From the NCBI RefSeq assembly GCF_026151205.1, contig NC_087075.1, positions 15,329,628-15,393,627 on the forward strand: 64,000 bases of DNA, read 5' to 3'. This DNA comes from Bolinopsis microptera (lineage: Eukaryota > Ctenophora > Tentaculata > Lobata > Bolinopsidae). Positions 1-11,399 of this stretch are shown piece after piece; the stretch's first letter is position 1, and each line of letters begins with the position of its first letter. Position numbers and translations under genes: made by a program. The notes below the pieces were generated by a model. That model saw only the letters and a program-made list of their open reading frames with translations, had not been told where the DNA came from and did not search any database.

Positions 1-66
1 GTATTCAGAGTAGTCATTACAGAACTTCATTTAGCAGCTTAAAATTGTAAAGTAGGGTAAACTTAC

Positions 67-159
67 CACTGATGAACTTGCGATAAAGTGTTAGAGTTAG
101 CGATGCTAGTCGTGGACCCCACCGTCTTCATCGGTACAACTGTTACATTCACACACTGA
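67..159 (-). CDS. possible further exon of the EF-hand gene
   Basis: An open 93-nt segment on the minus strand lies between an AG acceptor (plus side, just right of 159) and a GTAAGT donor (plus 61-66). It begins with one base and ends with two extra bases, so it would join in frame to the exon ending at 2480. The translation is polar and Ser/Thr/Asn-rich and shows no recognisable domain. Only splice signals and phase support it. It could equally be a chance open frame, and the acceptor lacks a strong pyrimidine tract. Confidence 0.3.
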
Positions 160-254
160 CTCTGCGGACGGATCAAGTAATCAATTTGACGGAAGATCAT
201 CAAAAACAAATCTGTACAGACAGACTGAGGTGCTTTTTATTTGTTTCGCCGCAT

Positions 255-316
255 CTTCTATACCTGGTTACCTGGTTACCTGGTTACCTGATTACCTGGT
301 TACCAGGTTACCTGGT
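255..316. repeat. 8-bp tandem repeat (TTACCTGG)n
   Basis: About seven imperfect copies of an 8-bp unit in a non-coding stretch. No gene is visible over 160-2479 apart from this repeat and a short CpG-rich block near 710-815 containing CGCGCGCGAG-type runs. That block could be a promoter-like CpG cluster or old transposon sequence; nothing in it decides. Confidence 0.7.
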
Positions 317-319
317 TCT

Positions 320-2470
320 ACATTAACACAAGTATCTAATATCTTACTAGTAATTAAAAGTACACTCAAAACTAACCCACCCGCGTACTACATTATTAAG
401 AAGCCTTTCAAAGATAACTTTACACTTTCAAGTGGGTGGATTGTACTTTTGGCAATACTTCGACGTACAATTTTACGTCAAACTTTAACAATCGGTCCTA
501 TGGCTGCGCTTAGGTCATCCATATCCATTTATGACCTGCTTTTCCGGAGAATTTCTAGTAATATGGTTTAAACCCACTTAGTTCACAAGGACAAAGCCGG
601 CAGTATAGCTTCATGATCTCCTCTTAAATCAGTGATTGTTCTTTTTTCAATAATTACATGCCCAGGAATCGCGCTATGATGACCGGCTACTTTAGGTCCT
701 TTGAATGGTCGTCTGGTCTTATTAAAATCGCGGCTTCGCGCGCTCCCGGCCGGCCAGGATAAACACGCGCGCGAGATTAGAGATGCTCAATTTACTAAGA
801 TCGCTCCGCGCGTTACATAAACGTGACGCTTCCTACGGATATTTAAGTGATTTTAGTCGCCTCTCGCCATTTATGTTACATATCAGTAGGTAGTAAGTAC
901 TGAATTCATTGTTTTCAATTTATAAGTAATACATTATCAACAAAATGACGTGACAAAAAGCACTGCAATCTCACCAGAGCTCCGAATTCTCTGAATTCAG
1001 TTTCTTCACAGTTTCCAGTCCACATACACTCCTGGCAGATTGCCACGGTGTATCTGTGCAATGCTACATACCTGCAACATTCCAGTAATTAGTTAATGAC
1101 TTAATAGAATTACTTTATTAACTCATAAGTTGGGCGTGGTCAGCGTTTGTTGACTAGATTCCTGTAAATGTGCTTTACGCTCAGTGTGTATATAATATTG
1201 GTTGGTGTAGCGGATGTTTAATGTTTATGTTAAACCTTTAGAGCAGTACTCGACTAGTGACTGGGGTGACTGATCATATTGCAATATATACACACGCTAT
1301 ACTGAAATATCAGCTAGTTGTATTAGGAGCAGTGTGGACGATAACTGTTGATCAAATTTTCACAAAACAGATGGATAGGTTATTAGGATTGTTTTTGATG
1401 TCATATAGTTGTAAACGGAACATTAGAAGTATCGATGATGGGGTGATAACAATTCATGTTTTTAATATCTTTTAAATCTGCTATCGTTTTGTTTCTAAAT
1501 GTTACACAAGAAATAAGAGATTCCAGTATAAATAGTAAAATCGCTCACCTAAATCCCAAGAAGGGTGCAACTCCACAGTTAGAGCAAGAACTGAGGTTTA
1601 CATTGTACTCTGAGCTCATCAACCTGCAAAATAAGGGAACTTATCCATCTCATGTTGAACTGCAACATATCAACTTCAACTGTTTCTTTCAACATGTTCA
1701 ACACTTTGAGTATTCTTCAGAATTCTAATGTTTTATATCATGCGTATTAAAGTATCATGAAATATAATTTGTTAAATATTCCACAGATAGCAAATAGTTT
1801 GATCATGTTGTATAAGAAACACATTGGCTCGCATGCACGAGTATAATGAATTTATATTTCAAGAACATTCTGAAATAATACTGAGCTAACATATGAACTG
1901 ATGAGTATAAAAATAATCAAGCATAACACATTCTTAGTAGTATAATAGTGTGTAATATATAGTATAGATATACAAGCATAACACACTCTTTATATAATCA
2001 GTAGTCAATGACTAGACAGGGTTATCGAAAATTACAAAGAATAAAATGGTATAATAGTTATAGTATGTAATATAGGATGATAAGCATCGAGATTTGAGGA
2101 TACCATCACGCAGACACCCAGAAGGATACCAAATTGCAATTTTAGATGACATCAAGACAAAGTTGAAAGGGTTTGTTGCGAATTTTAACCCCGAAAATCC
2201 CAAAGCTTATCCAATTTAACAACAAGTATGTAATATATAATAGTATAGATATACTGCAGTGATTACTGAGTGAGTGTGAAAACAGCTGATTATAGCATTA
2301 TTGTTATCTTATGTTAAACACGACTGTGGTATTTTTAAAAGATTCTACTTTAGGAGTTTAGGGTAAACCAGGAATCAGAACTTCAGAATGATAGGCAAAT
2401 CAATTGAAATAATAATTGGAAAATTAGTGACTTAATTGATAAAAATATCAATTTAATTGATTAAGATGTT
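320..2470. other. no gene seen; AT-rich non-coding stretch
   Basis: No open frame here has recognisable protein similarity or paired splice sites. The stretch includes the CpG-rich block at about 710-815 and loosely repeated AT-rich motifs around 1920-2260. If the exon at 67-159 is real, this is an intron of the EF-hand gene; otherwise it is intergenic. Confidence 0.5.
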
Positions 2471-2479
2471 ATTAATTAC

Positions 2480-5400
2480 CTGTGAAACGTGAACAGCCAT
2501 GACAAACAGAAGGGGGATTTAGTACACCACAACAGAAACTCATCCAAAGTCAGCTTCTGTCTTTCGTGACCAATCTGAGTAGGATATACAGGGTAGAATA
2601 TACATAATAATATAGTGAATGGATCAACTGCTGTACCAGTTAAAACTTTAAAACTCGAGACAGTTAATGTGACTTACAGTTTAAAGCAATTAAATATCTC
2701 CTACAAAGGGTTACATCATTGTTAGAATAGTTAGACTGACTGATAAACACGGATCATTACATAATGGATGTGTAATTGTGGGATTGTGATGACGTCAAGT
2801 GATGTTGTGGTGACGTCACGTGATGTTGTGGTGACGTCACGTGATGTTGTGGTGACGTCACGTGATGTTGTGGTGACGTCACGTGATGTTGTGGGGACGT
2901 CAAGTGATGTTGTGGTGACGTCACGTGATGTTGTGGTGACGTCACGTGATGTTGTGGTGACGTCACGTGATGTTGTGGTGACGTCAAGTGATGTTGTGGT
3001 GACGTCACGTGATGTTGTGGTGACGTCACGTGATGTTGTGGTGACGTCACGTGATATTGTGATTACGTCACGTGGCTGTGACGTATAGTTAGTATAGTTA
3101 GGATGACTGATAAACGCGGATCATTATATAATGGATGTGTAATTGCTGTAAATTGTTTATGTAATAATAAAACGGGTACTTTGGCTCGGTAAATGGAGAT
3201 AATAACGAAACGGGTTACACGAGGCCTGGTGTAACAAAATTGAGGGGGAATATACTTTTATAAGTGTGACTATCATGACTAAAATACTTTTGTAAGTGTG
3301 ACTATCATGACTAAAATACTTTTGTTAGTGTGACTATCATGACTAAACCGGGTTATAAAGTCCTCTGAAAGAGTAAAAGTTGACTATAAATAGTGCTTTC
3401 TCACTCTCTAGGCATGGAAACTGTGAACTTCGCCTATTTATGGATATAATTTGCTGGTCTTCGACTGGCTGAAAACGAAAATTCGCGAGCAAAGCGAAAT
3501 TTTGTATCTGAGAGGAAATTTTAAAATTTCTGGTAAACCACGTACAATAATACCTCAATCTATCCATGTATTGTACTGTTTATATCATATAATACGACTG
3601 TATGTATTACACTGCTGACTGTATAATATTATATATCAGAATATAACGCAGATAAGCACTGCTTGGATCTAGTTAAACAAGCTGAGACATATTGATCAGA
3701 TAAATAATATTGGAGTGATAGATATTACCTGATTATTTACACACGTGGTTACGCACGTGGTTACACACATGACAAGATGACAGTAGTCTCGTGTCATAAG
3801 TTTTAAAACCCATCTTCAATATGTGTTTTTAGAACGTGATCAACAAATAATCAAAAAGGAATTATTTGATCCTAATAATTTAATAAATTAATTAATTGAT
3901 AGAATACCTGGTTGAAGCACTCGAATATAGCACTGAGTACTAGAGTAGAGTGACCGTAAATATCCTCTTCAAACACAGAGCATGGTATCTGAAAAGAGAA
4001 ACGGTTAAAATAAATATTTGGAATTGGGCAACTTTATACTTAGTAGCAATGTAGACGTTCTCAAATTTTTGGCGGTGTGAATGTGAAACACCGGCGTTCA
4101 ACTCGTCTCTGGTCACGTGATTATAAACTCACGAGAAGGAGATCCGTCATGAGCTCGCTGAATCCCTCCTGGCTGAGAGTCCCGTCAGATCCTTTAAATG
4201 TGTCGAACAGAACTGAAATAAAACTATTGTAAGTTCTACATTTTATTAACTTCAGCTGTCTAGTATAATTATTGAGAGTTGTCAAAAAGCGACAAAAAAG
4301 TGACCATTCCACTCATCATCATCTTGTTCTATGATGATGAAATCACAAATTCTGAGGAATCCCTCAGGCAATTCATCTCCCTGCTTTCTTACGAGTAACT
4401 TGAGTCTAAATTAATTTCACGTCAACACTTGAATCATAAGCTTACTCCTTTATAAACTTAGTCCTTTATATCCGCTCTTATATATCCGGTATTTTAAACA
4501 GGTTTCTAAAATTTAAACAACGATCATGTCGAGTTCTATATTTAACATCTTTGGTCTATAATTAAAGTTACAGTATTTAGTCAAATATAACACTCCCTGG
4601 CTCGTAGGACTACCCCCCCCCCCCCCCCCCCCTACAGCTAGTATACCAGACGTATAGTGCCTTGGCACACAGTGCCTTACTGAAAAGGAGATCGCATAGA
4701 TCCAATGGATCCTTAGCTGCTCCCTAGACTAGGTGACTATAGATAAGAAGATAGTACCTAATATAGTATCTCCTCTGTATAAAGAGTCTGCTGGAGATAC
4801 AGAGTACTACTGGTGAAACAGTGTCACGTGAGATACAGAGTACTACTGGTGAAACATGATATTGTTGTTAAAACTAGTGGTAACTGAGACTCCGATACTC
4901 CCTAAATATAGTGTTAGTGTGTATTATAACATATTATCAGGCTCTCTCTCTCTTGCTCACCATGTACTGTCATTACATCATGGTATTATACACTGTGTTT
5001 AGACATTACGTCATGTGTTGATGTGTGGTATTGTTCACAAGGAGTGTAAAGTGCAAGTTTGGTGTAGCAGCTACTAGAATACTGAAGAATACTTAGTAAC
5101 CTTGGTAACCTTAGTAACCTTAGTAACCTTAGTAACGACTGTAACGTGTCCGACAAGTAAGAATTTAATCGGAGGAGTATTTTTATTAACGTCATTTGCA
5201 AGAAAATTAGACCTTAAATTAATCTCAAAATGACGTCAAATACTCTGAAAGATTTAGGTCATTCCCCAGATGAAGATACCAGAATGAAGATTATTTGGAA
5301 TTCTACAGGTTTAAATGTTGATTAATGTGGACATTCCAGATTAGAGCTGAATTCCTGAAACAATGACGTCATAAAGTGGTGACGTCATGAATCAATGACT

Positions 5401-6916
5401 TCATTCCATAAAATGACCTCATTCAAACACAGTTAACAACCTATGTGGAGAATGTGGTTTAATAAAATTAGAACTAGAAGTTGAACTGGAACTTCAATAC
5501 AGGACTTGGTAATCCAACTAGACCTTCAGAAAGAGATAAAATGATGGACAATAATTTATTGTAAATTTGTTGTATTGCAGTATTATGTGATGGGATGGAA
5601 GTGCTCTAAGTCCACACCCTGGCTCCATAATAATATGTAGGATTTGTTTTAATTGAACTAAAAGCTGGAATGTAGAAGAATTAAACGTTGCTAGTCAGTA
5701 AAAATAAACCACTTTTCTGTAAAATAAACCCTCTTCTTTTCTGTAAAATAAACCTTCTTCTTTTCTATGGAATTGGACTAATTAAATAAAAGGTACAGCC
5801 AATTTTTAGTTTGACCATCTTTAATAAACAGGTGAACTTTACGATCACGTGACTTGATAAATTTGCTAAATATTTCAATACAATGGAATGTACTAATGGT
5901 ATGTAGTATGTATAAATGAGCATGTACAGTGTAACTTTAGAGTATTGTGGAAGGAAAGATTATGATATATAAATATCTATTTTGCTTTACATAATGGTAT
6001 GACGTTTAGTATATTCACTATTCACTGAATCACTAAAAGAATTTTCGTCGCCAACGCACAAAATTCCTAAACATTTTTTGACTTTAAAACGTAAAATTCA
6101 TTATGAATTCTGTAAAACATTCCATCACCGTATTAATTATACACACGTCATTATTATCTATCTCTTTAAAACCAAGCTTAAAGCAGAGATACTCTAAAAT
6201 ACTGACGACTATTATATCATTGCTATTATAGATTGCATATTTAATAAAATATGCACATAAATTAATATAGATGCACAGTAACATGCACAGTATACAGTTT
6301 CTGATGATTTAAGAGCTGCACTACTCTAGTACTGAACTCCTCGTTTACAAATCTGAAGATGCTGTAAACATTCTTTAGTTGGACACTTTAGTTTCTAAGG
6401 AGTTCTTTCGTTCTAAAGATGTTGTTAGATCATGTTGTATAATGTTTCGGACGTTAATTTTCAGATGTGTCTGAACTATGGTCCATTGCAGGGTTACTAG
6501 CTGGCTTGCAAACACCATCTTGATCTGTACAACAGGATGTGTCCATTAATCCTATCATTCAGTTTGTGTTTGACGGAGCGTAAACTAGCCTTCAAATACG
6601 GCACAAACCTTATACTACAATATCTTTAAAACTTTTAAACTACACAGTTGCTGTGTAATATCCGGATCGAAGCATTATTATTATTCGTATTGTTGTATTG
6701 ATTCTGGGGCAAAAATTTGTGTCCCGTTTATAAGGAAAAGAAAAAGGCTCTCATCAGGATAAGGACATGTCCACCGTATTCCATGATATAAAAAGGGGCA
6801 CTACAAATGTCGCCCCAGAAGGGCCAGAATAATTACCTAGTATCACTATGGTCAACTGGTGGTGTACTCACCTTTAAGCTTGTCGAGAAAGCGACCAGCT
6901 CCAATTATAACTAACA
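2480..6916 (-). CDS. EF-hand protein, partial gene (four exons in consistent phase)
   Basis: Four minus-strand exons join in one reading frame: 6872-6916, 4133-4212, 3908-3988 and 2480-2574, each with AG acceptor and GT donor (GTGAGT, GTGAGT, GTATTC, GTAATT). The first two join as FLDKLK-V-LFDTFKGSDG, giving an EF-hand helix and a loop (DTFKGSDGTLSQEGF). The third gives a second helix (LSAIFECFNQ) that runs into a degenerate loop and the motif LTLDEFLLWC on the fourth exon, followed by a hydrophobic, aromatic segment. The protein is therefore a calcium-sensor-like fold with at least two EF-hands, the second poor in acidic ligands. I do not recognise the family. An EF-hand domain inside a larger protein is as likely as a small sensor. 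The start is to the right of 6916 and was not found; the 3' end may lie left of 2480 or outside the window. The short first exon (45 nt) is the least certain. Confidence 0.6.
2784..3075. repeat. 21-bp minisatellite of CRE (TGACGTCA) plus CACGTG motifs
   Basis: About 14 copies of a 21-bp unit. Most units contain the palindrome TGACGTCA (the CREB/ATF site), which runs into TCACGTGA (an E-box palindrome). A few units have AAGTGA in place of CACGTGA. Because 21 is a multiple of three, both strands stay open as spurious frames; these are not genes. The array lies in an intron of the EF-hand gene. Confidence 0.95.
3253..3346. repeat. 32-bp tandem repeat, three copies
   Basis: Three near-identical copies of a unit containing TAAGTGTGACTATCATGAC. 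It is intronic in the EF-hand gene, with no coding content. Confidence 0.9.
4613..4632. repeat. poly-C tract
   Basis: Uninterrupted run of about 20 C in an intron of the EF-hand gene. Homopolymers of this length are prone to length errors. Confidence 0.95.
4790..4857. repeat. short direct duplication of about 30 bp
   Basis: Two direct copies of a segment containing GAGATACAGAGTACTACTGG, separated by a few bases. Between the exon at 4133-4212 and the exon at 6872-6916 I see no other coding exon, only this, the poly-C tract and a 9-bp repeat near 5093-5136. Confidence 0.8.
5093..5136. repeat. 9-bp tandem repeat (TTAGTAACC)n
   Basis: About five copies of a 9-bp unit, intronic and non-coding. 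The rest of 5137-6870 is AT-rich and holds nothing I can assign. Confidence 0.85.
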
Positions 6917-7198
6917 CTGTGGTGAAACTGTTTCACTTCCCGCTCCTATGTAAATTACAGAAATAAGGTTAGTTAAAACACCAGTGAAATTTGTATCTTT
7001 GTATGAAAATACGTTGGAAACACATTGAAATTTGTACCACCTCACCTTAGTGTATATCAATGAATTCAGTGCTAATATTATGAGACATCGTTCACAGACA
7101 GAAATAATGGGACAGACAGACAACAGACAAAGTACCAGCAGCTAAATACCCACTCAGTAACCATGGTAACTGGTGCCGCTAAATAAAACCAGACAGTA

Positions 7199-7580
7199 AG
7201 ACAGGCAGATAAACGAACCTGTCAAAAAAGCTGGAGTATCCAGGTTAGTATAAGATTTGCACAGCTACAGGCAGATAAACGAACCTGTCCAAAAAGCTGG
7301 GAGTAATCGCTGGTTTAGTATAAGACTGCACAAATGAACATGGTAGTATCAGCTAGATAAACGAACCTGTCAAAAGCTGAGTATCCAGGTTAGTATAAGA
7401 TCTGCACATGATACTATGGTAGTATCAGGCAGATAAACGAACCTGTCAAAAAGCTGAGTATCCAGTTAGTAGAAGAGCTGCCCATGATCATGTAGTATCA
7501 GCAGGATAAACGAACCTGTCAAAAAAGCTGGAGTATCCAGGTTAGTATAAGATCTGCACAGGATCTATGGTAGTATCAGC
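7199..7580. repeat. irregular ~75-bp tandem repeat, about five copies
   Basis: Five copies of a unit containing GATAAACGAACCTGTC and a GTATCCAGGTTAGTATAAG segment, each with different single-base gains and losses. On the minus strand each unit carries TACTAAC (a perfect branch-point consensus), a downstream CCAG and then GACAG-GTTCG, so it has acceptor- and donor-like features. No exon could be tied to it. Confidence 0.85.
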
Positions 7581-8194
7581 GTTCCTCGCAGCCTGAGCAA
7601 TAATATAGTTTTGTAAATAACAATCACTAATACAAACTATATAAAACTGGTACAACTAGAGATGGGGATGTGGCCTGTGAATGTACGGCATTGTACGGAA
7701 TGTACGGAATGTACGGCATTGTACGCACATTGTACGTGATTTTAGAGAAACTCTTTGTCTCTAAGATTACCTGTAACTGGTTTAGGTAAACACTGTTTTG
7801 CAAAGAACTGGCCGGTTCAGAGCATTACATTACTGAGTACATCTGATAAGCACAGAGGTTTATCAAAATGACACAAGCTAAGATTGTAGGAGTCCATATC
7901 TTGGGACAGAACATAATAATACAGGTTAATTTTATAGATAAATTCGATCAAATGATTCAGCTTCAAGGGAATTAATAAACGATTCGAACGATTAAACATA
8001 CTCCATTAATTAAGTAATTAAGACACACTAATTATTAATGAGTAACTAATTAGTAACTAATTAAGTACTGACCATTAAACACACGTCATTAATTAAGACC
8101 CACTAATTAGTAACTAGTAATTAATTAGTAATTAGTAACTAATTAGTAATTAGTAACTAATTAAGTACCGACCATTAAACAGACCGTCGTTAAT

Positions 8195-9617
8195 GAAGGG
8201 TTCCATCCTCCCTCCGTTATCTCCTCGGTATGGAGAGGTAATTCTGGTTGTCTCCCATCACTGCTACATTCCTCAGCATCTCCCCTGTGTACTGAAGAGA
8301 GAGAGTTAGTAATGGATAGTATCCTGTGTCTCCCATCACTGATTACTAGGTCTCCTAGCATCTACCCTGTGTATCTGAAGAGAGAGAGAGTTAGTAATGG
8401 AGGGGAGGTAGTCCTGTGTCCTCCCATCACTGCTACTATGTCACTAGCGATCTACCCTGTTACCTGATGAGAGAGAGAGAGAGAGTTAGTAATGGAGGAG
8501 GTAGTTCCTTGTCCTCCACACTGCTACTAGTCTCTAGCATCTACCCTGTGTACTGAAGAGAGAGAGAGTTAGTATGGAGGTGGTAGCCTGTGTCCTCCCT
8601 CACTGCTAACTAGTCTCTAGCATCTACTCTGTGCACTGAAGAGAGAGAGAGTTAGTAATGGAGGAGGTAAGTCCTGTGTCTCCCCATCACTGCTACTATG
8701 TCTCTACATCTACCCTGTGAAACTGAAGAGAGAAGAGTTATAAGGAGGAGGTAGTCCTGTGTCGCACATCACTTGCAACTATGTATCTAGCATTACCCTG
8801 TGTACTGAAGAGAGAGAGTTAGTAATGGAGGAGTAGTCCTGTGTCCTCCCATCCACTGCTACTATGTCCTCTAGCATCTACCTGTGTACTGACGAGATAT
8901 AGAGTTAGTAATGAGAGGTAGTCCTGTGTCTCCCCTCACTGCTACTATGTCTCTAGCATCTACCCTGTTACTGAAGAGAGAGAGAGTTAGTAATGGAGAT
9001 GGTAGGCCTTGTCTCCATCACTGCTACTATGTCTCTAAGCATCAACCCTGTGAACTGAAGAGAGAGAAAGAGGAGATTTAGTAATGGAGGAGGTAGTCCT
9101 GTGTCTCCCATCACTGCTACATGTCTCTAGCAATCTACCTGTGTACGAAGAGAGAGAGAGTTAGTAATGGAGAGGTAGTCTGTGTCTCCCATCAACTGCT
9201 ACTCTGTATGCTTGCTGAGCATCTAATGGGCGCGTAGGAGGGGGGGGGGGAGAGGGGAGGGGGTTGGGGGGGGTAGTGGGAGAGAGAGTTATAATGGAGG
9301 AGGTAATTCCTGTCTGTGTCTCCCACACTGTTTTCTACTATGTCTCTAGCATCTACCCTGTGCACTGAAGAAGAGAGAGGTAGTAAGGAGAGTATCCTGG
9401 TCTCCCTCACTGCTACTATTCTCTACATCTACCCTGTGTACTGAAGAGAGAGAGAGTTAGTAATGGAGGAGGTAGTCCTGTGTCTCCCATCACTGCTACT
9501 ATGTCTCTAGCATCTACCCTGTGTACTGAGAGAGAGAGAGTTAGTAATGGAGGAGGTAGTCCTGTGTCTCCCATCACTGCTACTATGTCTCTAGCATCTA
9601 CCCTGTGCACTGAAAGA

Positions 9618-9622
<5 letters not shown>
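8195..9622 (-). repeat. ~95-bp noisy tandem array carrying a splice-acceptor-like motif
   Basis: Roughly fifteen copies of a unit of about 95 bp. On the minus strand each reads as a CT-rich tract, CTCTCTCTTCAG, then TACACAGGGTAGATGC and a stretch containing GCAGTGATGGGAGACACAGG. The tract plus CAG is a good match to a 3' splice site. Copies differ by many one-base indels, unlike the clean arrays elsewhere in the window, which suggests either low consensus quality or old decay. The array ends at the right in a long poly-T run. Apparent open frames through it are repeat artefacts. Confidence 0.9.
8217..8291 (-). CDS. possible terminal exon at the left edge of the ~95-bp array
   Basis: The leftmost unit of the array (last on the minus strand) differs from the others. 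After CTTCAG it reads TACACAGGGGAGATG instead of TACACAGGGTAG, which opens a frame of 24 codons ending in TAA (Y-T-G-E-M-L-R-N-V-A-V-M-G-D...). This could be a genuine last exon whose acceptor region was amplified upstream. A second frame is also open here, and no family is recognised, so the call is weak. Confidence 0.2.
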   Translation of the reverse strand, partial: YTGEMLRNVAVMGDNQNYLSIPRR

Positions 9623-9712
<90 letters not shown>

Positions 9713-9720
9713 TAAAAATA
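9623..9720. repeat. poly-T run followed by poly-A
   Basis: About 75 nearly pure T, then about 20 A. It borders the right side of the ~95-bp array. It may be the tail of a retroelement or an assembly join in low-complexity sequence. Confidence 0.9.
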
Positions 9721-9854
9721 TATATAAAAACACTCAGTCTCATGGGGTTCCGGTTTCAGAGGCCCTTACACTTTGTTTCTGTCTAGTTCTAATGTACCGT
9801 CACAATAATGACTTTAATATACATAACACGTCTCAGGGAGTTGGTACAGTTTTG

Positions 9855-10122
9855 TACTATTAGTCACTACTCACTACTCACATTGCATTTTCCGCTGGAT
9901 AGCTCTGAGTTTCTACACTATTAGTCACTACTCACATTGCATTTTCCGCTGGATAGCTCTGAGTTTCTACACTATTAGTCACTACTAGGTACTATTAGTC
10001 ACTACTCACATTGCATTTTCCGCTGGAACAGCTCTGAGTTTCTACACTATTAGTCACTACTATACTATTTATTCACTCTTCCACATTGCATTTTCCGCTG
10101 GATAGCTCTGAGTTTCAGGGCT
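9855..10122 (-). repeat. four-copy repeat with acceptor- and donor-like ends
   Basis: Four copies, about 54-75 bp apart, of a unit that on the minus strand reads GAAACTCAG, then a 22-23 nt core (AGCTATCCAGCGGAAAATGC...), then GTGAGTAGTG in three copies and GTGGAAG in the right-most one. Each unit therefore looks like a micro-exon with both splice sites. The right-most copy, which sits in unique sequence, is the likely founder. No protein family can be read from 23 nt. Confidence 0.8.
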
Positions 10123-10551
10123 GTTCTGTAGTCTGGCAGCTGTATAACTTGTAGCAGCTCTGAGGAGATTGATAAGATAAGAGATGAGATAAGAGAGAGG
10201 TAATGGGGTCTGCTAACACCAAATAGATAAGATATAAGTATTAAGTAATAGGTCTGCTAACACTGTTCTAAACCACTAAGATTACCACTAAGATTACCAA
10301 AGCACCAGATCTTGTGCCTAATCACACGAGCAGTACTATAATTATATAAGTGTGACCGGCCGGCAGCTAAAGAGCCATTGCAGGGCCTGCAGACCCGGAC
10401 TAAAGCTACTTGAGCTGACTCGGGCGCAATGACGAGGAATGCCGGGGGGGATCACGAAGAGATAGATCCACGATACGATTTAAGATATCTGGCCAAACTC
10501 CAACAATATCACGTGATCACTTTAACTGATTTAATGTCGCGTTGTCTTTAA

Positions 10552-10932
10552 GGGGGCCGAAATTTTTTTACGATTTTTCCAGGTCTAAGATTTTCAAATC
10601 GAATAAAAAATTTTCTGAGGCCTACTCAAAATTCGGCTCGAATTGGTCTCTTTAAAAATATCCCTGAACATTAATAGCCGAAAGTTTTCAAGGTGATTGG
10701 CTCAAAACTGTAGGAGAAGATAGATTTTTAGACTCGATTTTCAGCGTGCGATTGAGAATCACACCACGCAATACAATTACACTGTATAAGCCTGACCTTT
10801 GACCGGCGATCATTTGGCTAGGAACAATATTTTTCATGGATCAAAAGCACTGATAGATTATCACGTCCCCTCTATCAGAAACACTAAAAAGTCCATTTCG
10901 AGAGAATTTTGATGAGACCCCCCCCCGGCCCC
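10552..10932. mobile_element. 381-bp MITE flanked by TTAA
   Basis: Non-coding element bounded by TTAA at 10548-10551 and 10933-10936. The ends are GGGGGCCG and CGGCCCC, a short inverted repeat. A TTAA target duplication is typical of piggyBac and some Kolobok-type elements; assignment beyond that is inference. The termini contain G/C runs whose length may be uncertain. Confidence 0.55.
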
Positions 10933-11184
10933 TTAACAGGAGATATTTATTCTAAGAAGGATGAAGTGTTTGACGACCAGACAATTAATGATTACAATGT
11001 TTTCAAACTGTTTTCTTCAGGTTGCATTCGGTTTTAACCCGGATATACAGTATCTGGCTGTGCTCCAACTACCTTTAGAGCCAACAATGACCACCACATT
11101 ACCTTATTCAATATTCAGCACTACAATTACATCATCCCACACTGAGATGTGATCACTCAACAAATGTTTTTAAATCTACTCACC

Positions 11185-11361
11185 GAAAGCTTTTATGACT
11201 CCTTTGACTTTCGGATGCCCATATATGGTAAAGGCATCGTTAAAATTTGATAAAGAGTCTTCTTGGAGGGAAGTGAGTGATCCGAGGGATCTTCTGTTTA
11301 AGAGGTCAGCTATCATCGGAACAAGGGTATGTGGGTTCAGATCAGTTACATTGGTGGTCAC
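11185..11361 (-). CDS. possible exon of an unknown gene
   Basis: A minus-strand frame of about 59 codons (…PMIADLLNRRSLGSL…) runs into a GTGAGT donor just left of 11185. It has an even amino-acid mix, unlike the repeat-derived frames nearby. A CAG acceptor near 11142 could add about twelve more codons before a stop. No ATG opens the frame and no family is recognised; chance cannot be excluded. Confidence 0.25.
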
Positions 11362-11399
11362 TCAGATTGCATCATTTTGGGGTATTCATCGCTTCATGT

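Noticed and set aside
2757-3088. Open frames on both strands across the CRE array
   Set aside because: A 21-bp repeat keeps all phases open; no composition or context of a gene.
7970-8000. tRNA B-box-like GATTCGAACG
   Set aside because: No matching A box or cloverleaf around it. No tRNA gene was recognised anywhere in the window.
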